Positions 1-9,108 of a DNA stretch of 64,000 bases are shown piece by piece. Below the pieces are notes generated by a model, which had not been told where the DNA came from, searched no databases, and worked only from the letters and a program-made list of their open reading frames with translations. Made by a program: the position numbers and the translations under genes. Numbering within the stretch: position 1 is the first letter of the stretch; every line of letters begins with the position of its first letter. This stretch comes from an uncultured Muribaculaceae bacterium (GTDB lineage: Bacteria; Bacteroidota; Bacteroidia; Bacteroidales; Muribaculaceae), in NCBI GenBank assembly GCA_910587915.1, contig CAJUOB010000009.1:3719-67718 (forward strand). Direction: 5' to 3'.

Positions 1-2
1 GC

Positions 3-833
3 GTCGGATTTGTTCCGTCGCGAAATCCGCGCCTCGCGCTCCGCTTTGCCACCGGTCTATACTATCAGTCGCCTTTCTATAAGGAGTTTCGCCTACCGGC
101 TACCGATGCCGACGGTAATGTGGTGGTAAGTCTTAATTCCGATATTAAATCGCAGCGCTCCTTCCAGCTCATATTCGGAGCCGACTATACCTTCCGGGCG
201 TTCAACCGACCCTTCAAAATTTCGGGCGAAGCCTACTACAAGGCTCTCGGGAATCTAATACCCTACGAAGTCGATAATCTGAAACTTGTGTATGCCGGCC
301 GCAATCTCACCAATGGTTTCGCCGCAGGAGTCGATTTCAAGCTATTTGGCCAGTTTGTGCCCGGCACCGACTCTTGGATCAGTTTTTCGCTCATGAAGAC
401 AAGCGAGAAACTCAATGGTGTGAATGTGCCGAGACCTAATGACCGCCGCTATAGTCTGGCTTTATTTTTTACAGATTATTTCCCGAAATTTCCCAAACTC
501 AAGTTCAATCTACGCGGCATACTTTCCGACGGACTGCCTTTCGCCGCTCCGCGTGGCAGTTTCGACAAAGGCTACTTCCGTGCACCTGCCTATAAGCGTG
601 TGGACATCGGCCTGTCGTATGCTCTTCTGTCGCCGCGTGCCGACGGTGAGCCCCGCGACGGATTTCTGCGTCACTTCAAAAGCATATGGCTCGGGGTCGA
701 CGCGTTCAACCTTCTCGATATAAGCAATGTGAGTAGCTATTATTGGGTGACCGATATAAACGATATTCAGTATGCGGTGCCGAACTATCTCACACGCCGC
801 CAGTTTAACGTCCGTCTATCCATTGACTTCTGA
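3..833 (+). CDS. TonB-dependent receptor, C-terminal part
   Basis: The frame is open from the window edge, so this is the last ~276 residues of a larger outer-membrane receptor; the GTG at 120 is internal and not a start. The visible part is a run of amphipathic beta-strands with aromatic girdles (for example YYQSPFYKEFR near 66-92 and DAFNLLDISNVSSYYW near 700-748) and ends in NVRLSIDF, a terminal-Phe signal typical of outer-membrane barrels. The DxFNLLDxxNVSSYYWVT segment is usual in Bacteroidota TonB receptors with a carboxypeptidase-regulatory-like N-terminal domain, which would lie outside the window. The substrate cannot be told from this part. A hydrolase gene follows after 4 bases, so the two are probably co-transcribed. 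Confidence 0.85.
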   Translation, partial: VGFVPSRNPRLALRFATGLYYQSPFYKEFRLPATDADGNVVVSLNSDIKSQRSFQLIFGADYTFRAFNRPFKISGEAYYKALGNLIPYEVDNLKLVYAGRNLTNGFAAGVDFKLFGQFVPGTDSWISFSLMKTSEKLNGVNVPRPNDRRYSLALFFTDYFPKFPKLKFNLRGILSDGLPFAAPRGSFDKGYFRAPAYKRVDIGLSYALLSPRADGEPRDGFLRHFKSIWLGVDAFNLLDISNVSSYYWVTDINDIQYAVPNYLTRRQFNVRLSIDF

Positions 834-837
834 TCTG

Positions 838-1860
838 ATGCATATTGCACGTATAATTCTTACAGCACTTCTAATCATGGCATCTTTCGCGCAGCCGGTT
901 TCGGCCGAAGATACTGAATTCGAGTGGGACAGCACGTCCGCTTCCGAGTGGACGCCGTCGTTCCGCAAAGTGGAAATACCGTCTGCCAAAGACGGCTCGG
1001 TCCAGAACGCTTACTTCCGGCCGACAACGTCGGCTCAGCCTCAGCCGCTTATCGTGAGTCTGCATACATGGAGCGGTGGCTACAGCCAGAAAGATCCCAT
1101 GGCCGCCGATGTCGAGGCTCGCGACTGGAACTATATCCATCCACATTTCCGGGGATTCAATAACAAGCCCGAAGCGATGGTTAGTGATCTTGTGCTTGCC
1201 GATATTGACGACGCTATCGCTTATGCTCTGGCTAATGCTAATGTAGACCCCGATCAAATCCATATTGTCGGTGTATCGGGCGGCGGGCTGGCTACATTGG
1301 CGTGCTATATGGAACTTTCGCGCAGTATCCGGAGTTTCAATGCCTGGGTACCGATTTCCGATCTTGAGGCCTGGTATTGGGAATCGCGTGGCCGACGCTT
1401 CAACTATGCCGACCATATAATGGCGGCCATAGGTGCCGATGGCAAGATCAATGAAGCGGAGGCACGTCGTCGTTCGCCTCTCTATAAGTCACTTCCTGCC
1501 GATGCGCGCAGGGCGGCGGCGTTAAGAATATATGCCGGCATACACGATGGCCATATCGGTTGTGTGCCCGTGTCTCATTCGGTCAATTTCTATAATCGTG
1601 TGGCAGGCGAATGGAAGTATTCCACCTCCAATCTCGACGAGATATATCGATTGGCACAGAACGACTCATCGTTGGTGTCGAAAGATGAGCTACTGTCTCT
1701 TCTTGCAAAGAGAATCAATCCTGCATATCTGCAGCATGGCGATACTTTGCTTGGCCGTCCTGTGCATCTTCGGCGCAGCAGTGGCCGGGTCTCGCTCATC
1801 ATATTTGAGGGCGAACACGAACAACTTCCGGGGGCGCTGTCGCTGATTGACGTCGAATAA
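838..1860 (+). CDS. Secreted alpha/beta hydrolase (prolyl-oligopeptidase-like)
   Basis: 340 residues. The ATG at 838 is chosen because it gives a clean signal peptide (MHIARIILTALLIMASF, cleavage probably after VSA); an earlier in-frame ATG at 772 lies inside the receptor gene. The protein shows an alpha/beta-hydrolase core: LIVSLHTWSGG as the oxyanion strand, HPHFRG, and the nucleophile elbow GVSGGG around residue 145, so Ser is the likely nucleophile; a late GIHDGH probably carries the acid and the catalytic His. This fits an S9-like peptidase or a carbohydrate esterase acting in the periplasm. The start lies 4 bases after the receptor stop, suggesting coupled expression. Exact substrate is unknown. 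Confidence 0.75.
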   Translation: MHIARIILTALLIMASFAQPVSAEDTEFEWDSTSASEWTPSFRKVEIPSAKDGSVQNAYFRPTTSAQPQPLIVSLHTWSGGYSQKDPMAADVEARDWNYIHPHFRGFNNKPEAMVSDLVLADIDDAIAYALANANVDPDQIHIVGVSGGGLATLACYMELSRSIRSFNAWVPISDLEAWYWESRGRRFNYADHIMAAIGADGKINEAEARRRSPLYKSLPADARRAAALRIYAGIHDGHIGCVPVSHSVNFYNRVAGEWKYSTSNLDEIYRLAQNDSSLVSKDELLSLLAKRINPAYLQHGDTLLGRPVHLRRSSGRVSLIIFEGEHEQLPGALSLIDVE

Positions 1861-1931
1861 TAGAGGATTTTTATTTAGCTTTCATGCAATAATTGGCTGT
1901 CTTTGCTATCATTATAGTAAAACATGTTGCT

Positions 1932-2705
1932 ATGAAGAAACTATATGCTATCTCACTGATTGGAGTGCTCGCGTTTGTGCTATCGGCGTGCAGTAACGAT
2001 GATGAACCATATTTTTCCGGAAGAATCGATTCGGAATATCTTGAAAATCTGATGGAGATAGGAGCGACTAAATCCTACACTCTGTCGCACATCAGAACTT
2101 ATTGGAATCGTCCCAATACGAACTACCAATGGGAGGAATATGACTACAAGGAATGGGATGGATGGGCATCGCCATTTCCATCTACATTAGCCATTGTAGG
2201 GGGGCAGGCTTACATCCATCCGACGTTTTTCATTTCTGCCTACGGTCTGCATCCGGTCTATATGCTTTGGCGCACTTTTTTGCGAACACAGCCACGGTCC
2301 TATGACCCCGAATTCTATTATTCCGTGCCGTTCGACTATGATAAGGCCGGGAACACACTGTCTATAAACCATCAGTACAATATCGTGGAAGCTTCCGGGA
2401 ATAAGCTTGTGTTGTACTATGACTCCGATTTTACCAGCAGCGATGGCAAAGGCGTGGAGCGTATAGTGGCATACTATACCGAATGCGACCCCAAACTTCC
2501 GGCGGAGAATGAACGTCTCTTTTTTGACAATCTCCACGAACTATACGGCTTCATGCTTGGAAAAGCTCATGATGAGTTTGGCGACTCTGTCGATCTCAAT
2601 CAATATTACTATCCCGATATCATTTTCGATCATCCTATGGTCGATATAGCCGAGTTGATACGCAATTGGGAAAATGGTCTATACGACACCGACGACCGTT
2701 GGTGA
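1932..2705 (+). CDS. Hypothetical lipoprotein
   Basis: 257 residues, start at ATG 1932 because it gives a lysine-rich n-region, a hydrophobic stretch and a lipobox (VLSAC, Cys about residue 20). The mature part is acidic and rich in Tyr/Trp/Asp (YWNRPNTNYQWEEYDYKEWDGW) and recognisable as no family I can name. An outer-membrane or periplasmic lipoprotein is inferred from the lipobox. It converges with the GH92 gene: the two stop codons are only 6 bases apart with no clear terminator. Function unknown. Confidence 0.7.
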   Translation: MKKLYAISLIGVLAFVLSACSNDDEPYFSGRIDSEYLENLMEIGATKSYTLSHIRTYWNRPNTNYQWEEYDYKEWDGWASPFPSTLAIVGGQAYIHPTFFISAYGLHPVYMLWRTFLRTQPRSYDPEFYYSVPFDYDKAGNTLSINHQYNIVEASGNKLVLYYDSDFTSSDGKGVERIVAYYTECDPKLPAENERLFFDNLHELYGFMLGKAHDEFGDSVDLNQYYYPDIIFDHPMVDIAELIRNWENGLYDTDDRW

Positions 2706-2711
2706 TAGATA

Positions 2712-4949
2712 CTATTCCTTGCCGAGCGTAACTTCGAGTGTGGCGCCCGATGTGATATCGCTGTGGTCTATGATGTAGTCGGAGTGTGGCTTGCCATTGA
2801 GTTTCATCGATTTAATGTATAAATCGTCGGGCGATGTTCTGTTTGCCACGATGGTGAAAGTGCGGCCGTTGTCCTGCGATATTTCCACACGGTCGAAGAG
2901 TGGGGTAGCCAGAGAGTACTCTGTCGTACCCGGGCAGACAGGGTAGAAGCCCATGGCTGCGAATACATACCACGCCGACATTTGTCCCGCGTCATCGTTG
3001 CCCGAAAGTCCGCCGGGGGCCACGTGGTACTCAGTATCCATTATCCGGCGTATCCAGTATTGGGCTTTTTCGGGCATGCCGGCATCGTTGAACATCCACG
3101 CCACCTGGTGGCAAGGCTCGTTGCCATGCCAGTATCTGCCGTTGTCGAACAATGCCTCCAGCCGCGACGCGAATGCATCGCGTCCACCCATGGCGTTCAT
3201 CAGGCCTTCGCGGTCGTGCGGCACATACCATGTGTAGTGGCAGGGTGCCCCCTCGGTGATTGCCGATGAGAAGGTGAATGGATTGAAATCGCGCTGCCAC
3301 GATCCGTCGGCATGGCGACCGCGGGCATATCCTGTTTCGGGGTCGATGACATTGCGGTAGTTCTGTGAGCGCAAGCGTAGCCGGTCGGCGTCGCCGCCAT
3401 GTCCAAGCGAGTCGGCGAGCACCGACAGGGCATAGTCATCGTATGCATATTCAAGCGTACGCGACACCTGTTCGCGCTTATGGTAAGCATAGGGCACGGT
3501 ATCTTCCAGTGGTATATATCCGTATTTTATATACGATTCGAGCGCGCGTCGGCCTTTTCCATCGCGATACTCAGCCTCGTCGTCCGGGGTTTCGAAAGCA
3601 TTCTGCCGCAAGCCCGCATAAGCCTTTGCAACATCGAAGTCGCGTATGCCTTTCACGTATGCGTCGGTCACTACCGAAGCCACATGGTCGCCTATCATGG
3701 CCGCCGTATAGCTGTTCCAACAGGGGAAGATTGGCATCCACCCGCCTTGCTCGTATTTGTCGGCAAGCGACTGCATCATGTCGCTTGCACGCGATGGATC
3801 TGTGATGACCAGAAGAGGATGCAGTGCCCGGTAGGTATCCCACAGGCTGAACCCGTCGTAGTAGTTGTGGCCCGGCTTGGCATGGTTTGTAGCTCCGCCG
3901 GCAAAGGATGGATAGGCGCCGTCGACATCGTTGAATGTCTGAGGCAGGAAGGAGCAGCGGTACAATGCGCTGTAGAATTTGGTCCTGTCGGCCTGGGTGC
4001 CGCCGTAGGCCCGTATTTTACCGAGATGGCGTTCCCATTCAGCGGTAAGCTTCGCGCGCGTTCCTTCAAAATCCCATCCGGGCATTTCAGCGGCCATGTT
4101 TGCCATTGCGCCATCGTAGGATGTGAACGACGACGCTGCTTTAGCCATGATTGTTTCGCCCGCTGTGACATCGAACTCCACATACGCTCCAAGTCCGGCA
4201 AGGCTGTCGGCGGAAAGTTTGCCGGGCATCACTCTGTCGCCCGAAAATACGCCGTAGCCGCTCGGTGTGAGGTTCGCAGGCCATTCAAGCACATAGTATC
4301 CAGCAAAACCTGCTTCTTCGCCTTTGCCTTGATAGATGCGGTGCACGGGATTGCGGGCCATAATTCTATGAGATGCTACGTCGATTGCCACGCTGCCTTG
4401 ACTCTCGTCGCTGTTAGGATTCACCACAAGATAGGCTTTGCCGGCATTGTCGTAGGTGAAGCGGAATATAGCCGTGCGCGATGTCGCTGTCATCTCGGCC
4501 TGCACCGCTTCATCGGGTAGAGATATTGAGTAGTAGTCGGGCCGGGAGGTCTCGGTGGTCCGGTCCATCCGTGTGGCACGTGCCTGAGGCGATGTGCGGA
4601 GTGTTCCCGAAAGCGGCATCAATGTGACCGATCCGAAATCCTGGGTGCAACCTCCGTTTATCCAGTGTGAGTTGCGGAATCCCTGCAGAAGATCGTCGTA
4701 GAAATAATATGGAGCAACGCATTTGCGCTCGGTGTCGCGTGTCTGTGCCGTCCAGAAATTCATGCCATGTGGCTCCAGCACTGCCGGGATGGTCTGGCCG
4801 CGCTCTTCAGAGCCTTTGCCAAACATTCCCGCTGTCGGGGCCATGCTGTAGTCGGTGCCGATGCGGGGCTCTACGTAGTGTATCGGCGATTCGGCAAAGA
4901 CCGCATTGGCCAATGCAAGAGATAATATGAGGATTGTGCTTTTTTTCAT
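2712..4949 (-). CDS. GH92 family exo-alpha-mannosidase
   Basis: 745 residues from the ATG at 4949 (MKKSTILIL...); an ATG at 4958 would add three residues. The signal peptide ends near NAVFA. GH92 hallmarks are present: VEPRIGTD at the mature N-terminus, the N-domain HWINGG and the C-terminal catalytic-domain motifs GNEPCHQ and GGLSGNDDAGQMSAWYV. Members are calcium-dependent exo-acting alpha-mannosidases that trim mannose from N-glycans or yeast mannan; Bacteroidota encode many of them. Length is normal for the family. Linkage specificity (alpha-1,2, -1,3, -1,6) cannot be read from the sequence. Periplasmic or surface location is inferred from the signal peptide. Confidence 0.93.
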   Translation of the reverse strand: MKKSTILILSLALANAVFAESPIHYVEPRIGTDYSMAPTAGMFGKGSEERGQTIPAVLEPHGMNFWTAQTRDTERKCVAPYYFYDDLLQGFRNSHWINGGCTQDFGSVTLMPLSGTLRTSPQARATRMDRTTETSRPDYYSISLPDEAVQAEMTATSRTAIFRFTYDNAGKAYLVVNPNSDESQGSVAIDVASHRIMARNPVHRIYQGKGEEAGFAGYYVLEWPANLTPSGYGVFSGDRVMPGKLSADSLAGLGAYVEFDVTAGETIMAKAASSFTSYDGAMANMAAEMPGWDFEGTRAKLTAEWERHLGKIRAYGGTQADRTKFYSALYRCSFLPQTFNDVDGAYPSFAGGATNHAKPGHNYYDGFSLWDTYRALHPLLVITDPSRASDMMQSLADKYEQGGWMPIFPCWNSYTAAMIGDHVASVVTDAYVKGIRDFDVAKAYAGLRQNAFETPDDEAEYRDGKGRRALESYIKYGYIPLEDTVPYAYHKREQVSRTLEYAYDDYALSVLADSLGHGGDADRLRLRSQNYRNVIDPETGYARGRHADGSWQRDFNPFTFSSAITEGAPCHYTWYVPHDREGLMNAMGGRDAFASRLEALFDNGRYWHGNEPCHQVAWMFNDAGMPEKAQYWIRRIMDTEYHVAPGGLSGNDDAGQMSAWYVFAAMGFYPVCPGTTEYSLATPLFDRVEISQDNGRTFTIVANRTSPDDLYIKSMKLNGKPHSDYIIDHSDITSGATLEVTLGKE

Positions 4950-4970
4950 AGAGAACATAGGTTTTCAGTG

Positions 4971-4978
4971 CAAAAATA
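4971..4978 (-). promoter_or_regulatory. -7 box upstream of the GH92 gene
   Basis: CAAAAATA on the plus strand reads TATTTTTG on the minus strand, matching TAnnTTTG. It lies about 21 bases before the chosen GH92 start. No good -33 box is visible at the right distance. Confidence 0.45.
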
Positions 4979-5046
4979 CGAATTTTATTTTGGTTTCCCG
5001 ACTATGGCCTATATGAGTATTTGTAGAATGTTTTTTGGTGAATAAG

Positions 5047-5077
5047 TTGCGGTATTTGTGAAAGATTGCTAAATTTG
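5047..5077 (+). promoter_or_regulatory. Promoter of the fumarate reductase operon
   Basis: TAAATTTG at 5070-5077 matches the Bacteroidota -7 consensus TAnnTTTG, and a TTG at 5047-5049 lies 20 bases upstream. The cytochrome gene starts about 60 bases downstream. Confidence 0.6.
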
Positions 5078-5139
5078 CAGTTCAGAAACTACAAGGAAAA
5101 ACACAAACAATTCATAAATCAAACAAATTCAATCATCTT

Positions 5140-6150
5140 ATGTGGTTAACAAGCTCATCTATAGGGCGTAAGTTCGTGATGGCCATTACAGGCGCATGTC
5201 TCGTCCTATTCGTAACTTTTCACGTTTTGATGAACTCGGTTGCACTCTTCTGGCCGGCCGCCTACAATGTGGTCTGCGAATTTTTGGGTGCCAACTGGTA
5301 TGCGCTGGTTGCTTCCGCTGGTCTCGCCGCGCTCTTCATCATCCATATCATCTATGCCCTCTGGCTGACAGTGCAGAACCGTCGCGCCCGTGGCAACGAC
5401 CGCTATGACATCAACGGCAAAGCTCCTCATGTGGAGTGGTCGTCGAAGAACATGCTCGTTCTCGGCATTGTGATTCTCGCATTCCTTGTAGTTCACATGA
5501 TTCAGTTCTGGGCTAAGATGCAGCTCCAGGAACTCATCTCGCACGATCTCGATGCTCTTCCCCTTGTAGGCGAAGCTCCTGCTTCTCCCGCCATGGGTAC
5601 TCTCTATCTCCAGCTCGCTTTTGAAAGCTGGTGGACTCCTGTTGTATACATCATTGGCTTCATCGCTCTTTGGTTCCACATGAACCATGGCTTCTGGTCG
5701 ATGTTCCACACCATCGGTTGGGATAACAACATCTGGATCAATCGCCTCAAAACTATCGGCTGCTGGTGGACTTCTATCGTTGTGCTTCTCTTCATCGCTC
5801 AGGCTATTCTCTTCACCGTACAGGCTCACAATAAGTTCTTCCTCACCGACGAAGCTCTTCAGGAACAGTACGCCGAATACTGGAGCAACCAGGCCGAAGG
5901 TCTCATCGAGGAATTCCAGGCCGAAGCTGCCGCACTCGATCCCCAGAATATGGATGCCCAGATTGAATTCTTCGTTGAAAAAGGCGAGGCTTATGCCGAC
6001 CGCGCCGAGGCTATTGCCAAATACGCAGAACTTCAGGCTCCCGCTGCTAAAACAGCTCAGCTCAACCAGCTCACCCAGTTCGCTACCTATATCCGCAATC
6101 AGGCTCAGCGCGCTCAGAGCATGAAACCTAACAATCCCGCTAACAACTAA
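5140..6150 (+). CDS. frdC: Fumarate reductase/succinate dehydrogenase cytochrome b subunit with C-terminal extension
   Basis: 336 residues. Residues 1-230 form the five-helix membrane anchor that binds heme b and passes electrons between menaquinol and the iron-sulfur subunit: SSIGRKFVMAITG start, helices near 12-35, 52-78, 103-125, 165-185 and 208-228, with candidate heme or quinone histidines at 28, 69, 119, 180, 183 and 190. Related anchors usually end soon after the fifth helix (around 220-240 residues, from family knowledge). Here a further ~105 hydrophilic residues follow (about 232-336), rich in Glu, Ala and Gln and predicted helical. It is the first gene of the operon; frdA begins 14 bases later. 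In Bacteroidota this complex works mainly as a fumarate reductase in succinate formation. Confidence 0.92.
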   Translation: MWLTSSSIGRKFVMAITGACLVLFVTFHVLMNSVALFWPAAYNVVCEFLGANWYALVASAGLAALFIIHIIYALWLTVQNRRARGNDRYDINGKAPHVEWSSKNMLVLGIVILAFLVVHMIQFWAKMQLQELISHDLDALPLVGEAPASPAMGTLYLQLAFESWWTPVVYIIGFIALWFHMNHGFWSMFHTIGWDNNIWINRLKTIGCWWTSIVVLLFIAQAILFTVQAHNKFFLTDEALQEQYAEYWSNQAEGLIEEFQAEAAALDPQNMDAQIEFFVEKGEAYADRAEAIAKYAELQAPAAKTAQLNQLTQFATYIRNQAQRAQSMKPNNPANN

Positions 6151-6164
6151 CACCACTCAGAGAT

Positions 6165-8192
6165 ATGGCACAGAAACTCAACCTTGAGGGAATGATTGAT
6201 TCTACCCCCATCATGCACGATTTCGCCGACATCGAAAGCGGCAACCTGCCTGAGTATACGATCGATTCCAAGATCCCCGAAGGTCCTATCGCTGAAAAGT
6301 GGACCAACTATAAAGCCCACCAGCACCTTGTGAACCCCGCCAACAAGCGCAACCTCGACATCATCGTGGTTGGTACCGGCCTTGCAGGTGCATCCGCAGC
6401 CTCCACTCTTGGCGAAATGGGCTTCAATGTATATAACTTCTGCATCCAGGATAGCCCCCGCCGCGCTCACTCTATCGCTGCTCAGGGTGGTATCAATGCT
6501 GCAAAGAACTACCAGAACGACGGTGACTCCGTGTACCGCCTGTTCTACGACACCGTAAAAGGTGGCGACTTCCGTTCGCGCGAAGCCAACGTATACCGTC
6601 TTGCCGAAGTGTCGAATAACATCATCGACCAGTGCGTGCAGCAGGGTGTGCCTTTCGCACGCGAATACGGCGGTCTTCTCGCTAACCGTTCGTTCGGTGG
6701 CGCTCAGGTGAGCCGTACATTCTACGCAAAAGGCCAGACCGGTCAGCAGCTTCTGCTCGGTGCATACAGCTCGCTCAACCGTCAGATTCAGAAGGGTACC
6801 GTACGCTCCTTCAACCGTCGTGAAATGCTTGACGTCGTTATTATCGACGGTCGCGCACGCGGTATCATCGTTCGCAACCTTGTCACCGGAGAAATCGAAC
6901 GCTACGCCGCTCATGCCGTAGTCCTCGCAACCGGTGGTTATGGCCGTGCATTCTTCCTTTCTACAAACGCTATGGGTTGCAACGGCTCCGCCGCTATCCA
7001 GGCTTTCAAGAAAGGTGCATACCTCGCCAACCTCGCTTTCACTCAGATTCACCCCACATGTATCCCCGTTCACGGCGAAGACCAGAGCAAGCTCACACTT
7101 ATGAGTGAATCGCTCCGTAACGACGGCCGTATCTGGGTGCCTGCAAAGAAAGAAGACGCCGAGGCTATCCGTGCCGGTAAGAAGAAACCTACCGACATTC
7201 CCGATGAGGACCGCGACTTCTACCTCGAACGCCGCTATCCCGCTTTCGGTAACCTCTGCCCCCGCGACATCGCAAGCCGCGCGGCTAAGGAACGTTGCGA
7301 CGCCGGCTACGGCGTAGGTACTGGCAATGCCGTTTACCTCGACTTCAAATATGCTATCGAGCGTCTTGGCGAGGACGTTGTCCGCGACCGCTACGGCAAC
7401 CTCTTCGACATGTATCAGATGATCAGCGATGACAACCCCTACGAGACTCCTATGATGATCTTCCCCGCAAGCCACTACACCATGGGCGGCATCTGGGTAG
7501 ACTACGAGCTCCAGACTTCTGTAAAGGGTCTCTTCGCTATCGGCGAATGTAACTTCTCCGACCACGGTGCAAACCGTCTCGGTGCTTCCGCACTCATGCA
7601 GGGTCTCGCCGACGGTTACTTCGTGCTTCCCTACACTATGCAGAACTATCTGAGCGACCAGATCAAGGTGCCCCACTTCAGCACCGACGCTCCCGAGTTC
7701 GACAAGGCTGAAGCCGACGTTCGTTCGCGTATCGAGAAACTTATGAACATCAAGGGTACCAAGAGCCCCGATGAAATCCACAAGCGTCTCGGCCATGTGA
7801 TGTGGAACCTCGTTGGTATGGGCCGTACACTCCAGAGCCTTGTCAAGGCTACCGAGGAAATCGAGGAAGTACGCAAGGAATTCTACAACGATCTCCGCAT
7901 TGTAGGCCGTGCCGACGACCTCAATACCGAGCTCGAAAAGGCTCTTCGTCTCGAGGACTTCCTGGTAATCGCGAAGATGATGGCTATCGACGCCCTCAAC
8001 CGCAACGAATCTTGCGGCGCTCACTTCCGCGAAGAATACCAGACTCCCGATGGTGAGGCTGCTCGTCGCGACGACCAGTACATGTACGTATCGTGCTGGA
8101 AGTACACCGGCGACAACGAGAAGCCTATCCTCATCAAGGAACCCCTCAAGTACGAGGCAATCAAGGTTCAGACCCGTAACTACAAGTCCTGA
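6165..8192 (+). CDS. frdA: Fumarate reductase/succinate dehydrogenase flavoprotein subunit
   Basis: 675 residues. The FAD-binding Rossmann motif is VVGTGLAGASAASTLGEMG (residues ~65-83), followed by the covalent-FAD segment AHSIAAQGGINAA. The substrate site is recognisable: THPTCIPVHG-like sequence near residue 300, an RxxE-type segment further on, and ASHYTMGGIWVDYE near 440 carrying the active-site His/Arg region. The C-terminus has the helical capping domain. It catalyses fumarate/succinate interconversion on the cytoplasmic face. Codon use is strongly biased to C-ending codons, which suggests high expression and also produces a long meaningless antisense frame. A stem-loop separates it from frdB. 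Confidence 0.97.
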   Translation: MAQKLNLEGMIDSTPIMHDFADIESGNLPEYTIDSKIPEGPIAEKWTNYKAHQHLVNPANKRNLDIIVVGTGLAGASAASTLGEMGFNVYNFCIQDSPRRAHSIAAQGGINAAKNYQNDGDSVYRLFYDTVKGGDFRSREANVYRLAEVSNNIIDQCVQQGVPFAREYGGLLANRSFGGAQVSRTFYAKGQTGQQLLLGAYSSLNRQIQKGTVRSFNRREMLDVVIIDGRARGIIVRNLVTGEIERYAAHAVVLATGGYGRAFFLSTNAMGCNGSAAIQAFKKGAYLANLAFTQIHPTCIPVHGEDQSKLTLMSESLRNDGRIWVPAKKEDAEAIRAGKKKPTDIPDEDRDFYLERRYPAFGNLCPRDIASRAAKERCDAGYGVGTGNAVYLDFKYAIERLGEDVVRDRYGNLFDMYQMISDDNPYETPMMIFPASHYTMGGIWVDYELQTSVKGLFAIGECNFSDHGANRLGASALMQGLADGYFVLPYTMQNYLSDQIKVPHFSTDAPEFDKAEADVRSRIEKLMNIKGTKSPDEIHKRLGHVMWNLVGMGRTLQSLVKATEEIEEVRKEFYNDLRIVGRADDLNTELEKALRLEDFLVIAKMMAIDALNRNESCGAHFREEYQTPDGEAARRDDQYMYVSCWKYTGDNEKPILIKEPLKYEAIKVQTRNYKS

Positions 8193-8207
8193 TAGATAAC
8201 CACGCGC

Positions 8208-8236
8208 GGACTCCGCCGCCATCGACGGCGGAGTCC
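8208..8236 (+). promoter_or_regulatory. Intercistronic stem-loop between frdA and frdB
   Basis: GGACTCCGCCG (8208-8218) pairs perfectly with CGGCGGAGTCC (8226-8236) around a 7-base loop. No T-run follows, so it is more likely an mRNA-stabilising or processing hairpin than a full terminator. Confidence 0.7.
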
Positions 8237-8259
8237 TACCAAATACATTACATATCAAA

Positions 8260-9015
8260 ATGGAACATACAATCAGCGTAAATCTGAAAATTTGGCGTCA
8301 ACGTGGTCCCAAAGAGAAAGGACAGTTCGTCAACTACCACCTCGACAATGTTTCCACCGGCAGCAGCTTCCTTGAAATGCTCGACATGCTCAACCAGCAG
8401 CTCGTAGAAAAAGGTGAAGAGCCCGTGGTATTCGATAACGACTGCCGTGAAGGTATCTGCGGCATGTGCTCGCTCTACATCAACGGTCACCCCCACGGTC
8501 CTGTGCAGGGCATAACCACCTGCCAGCTCCACATGCGTAAGTTCAAGGATGGCGATACAATCACAATCGAACCCTGGCGTTCGGCTGCATTCCCCGTGAT
8601 CCGCGACCTTATGGTAGACCGTAATGCATTCGACAAAATCCAGCAGGCCGGCGGCTATGTGTCGTTCAACTGCGGCGGTGCCCAGGATGCAAACAATCTT
8701 CCCATCAGCAAGGAAGTGGCCGACACTGCCATGGACTCCGCTACATGCATTGGCTGTGGTGCATGTGTGGCTGCCTGCAAGAACGGCTCGGCTATGCTCT
8801 TCGTTTCGGCTAAGGTCAGCCAGTTCGCACTCCTGCCCCAGGGCCAGGTAGAGCGTAAGCGTCGTGCACGTGCCATGGTTCGCAAGATGGATGAACTTGG
8901 TTTCGGTAACTGCACCAACACCGGTGCTTGTGCCGCTGAATGCCCCAAGAATATTCCTCTGAGCAACATCGCACGTCTCAACCGCGAATTCATCGTGGCC
9001 AAGTGCTCCGAATAA
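8260..9015 (+). CDS. frdB: Fumarate reductase/succinate dehydrogenase iron-sulfur subunit
   Basis: 251 residues. The N-terminal ferredoxin domain carries the [2Fe-2S] motif in DNDCREGICGMCSLY (about residues 59-73). The C-terminal domain carries the [4Fe-4S] motif CIGCGACVAAC and the last cluster set in CTNTGACAAECPKNIP. It relays electrons between FrdA and the membrane heme subunit. It lies 67 bases after frdA, with a stem-loop in between. A strong hairpin at 9039-9074 closes the operon. Length and motif order are normal. Confidence 0.97.
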   Translation: MEHTISVNLKIWRQRGPKEKGQFVNYHLDNVSTGSSFLEMLDMLNQQLVEKGEEPVVFDNDCREGICGMCSLYINGHPHGPVQGITTCQLHMRKFKDGDTITIEPWRSAAFPVIRDLMVDRNAFDKIQQAGGYVSFNCGGAQDANNLPISKEVADTAMDSATCIGCGACVAACKNGSAMLFVSAKVSQFALLPQGQVERKRRARAMVRKMDELGFGNCTNTGACAAECPKNIPLSNIARLNREFIVAKCSE

Positions 9016-9038
9016 GCAGCGCTTGTAATACATAGAAC

Positions 9039-9074
9039 AAGGGCCATCGTGGAATTGAAGCCATGATGGCCCTT
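9039..9074 (+). terminator. Terminator of the frd operon
   Basis: AAGGGCCATC (9039-9048) pairs with GATGGCCCTT (9065-9074), extended inward by GTGG/CCAT with one wobble, for about 14 pairs and an 8-base loop. The following T-run is weak. Confidence 0.65.
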
Positions 9075-9108
9075 GCTGTATTATGGCGATATTGGCTACA
9101 TCGATATT

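Noticed and set aside
120..833. A 237-residue protein starting with GTG at 120
   Set aside because: The frame continues upstream to the window edge with receptor-like sequence, so the GTG is internal.
5206..6156. 316-codon minus-strand frame opposite the frd cytochrome gene
   Set aside because: Low-complexity shadow; the plus strand has clear heme helices.
6147..8258. 703-codon open frame on the minus strand opposite frdA
   Set aside because: Mirror image of a highly expressed gene with C-ending codons; its protein shows no signature and frdA/frdB explain the region.
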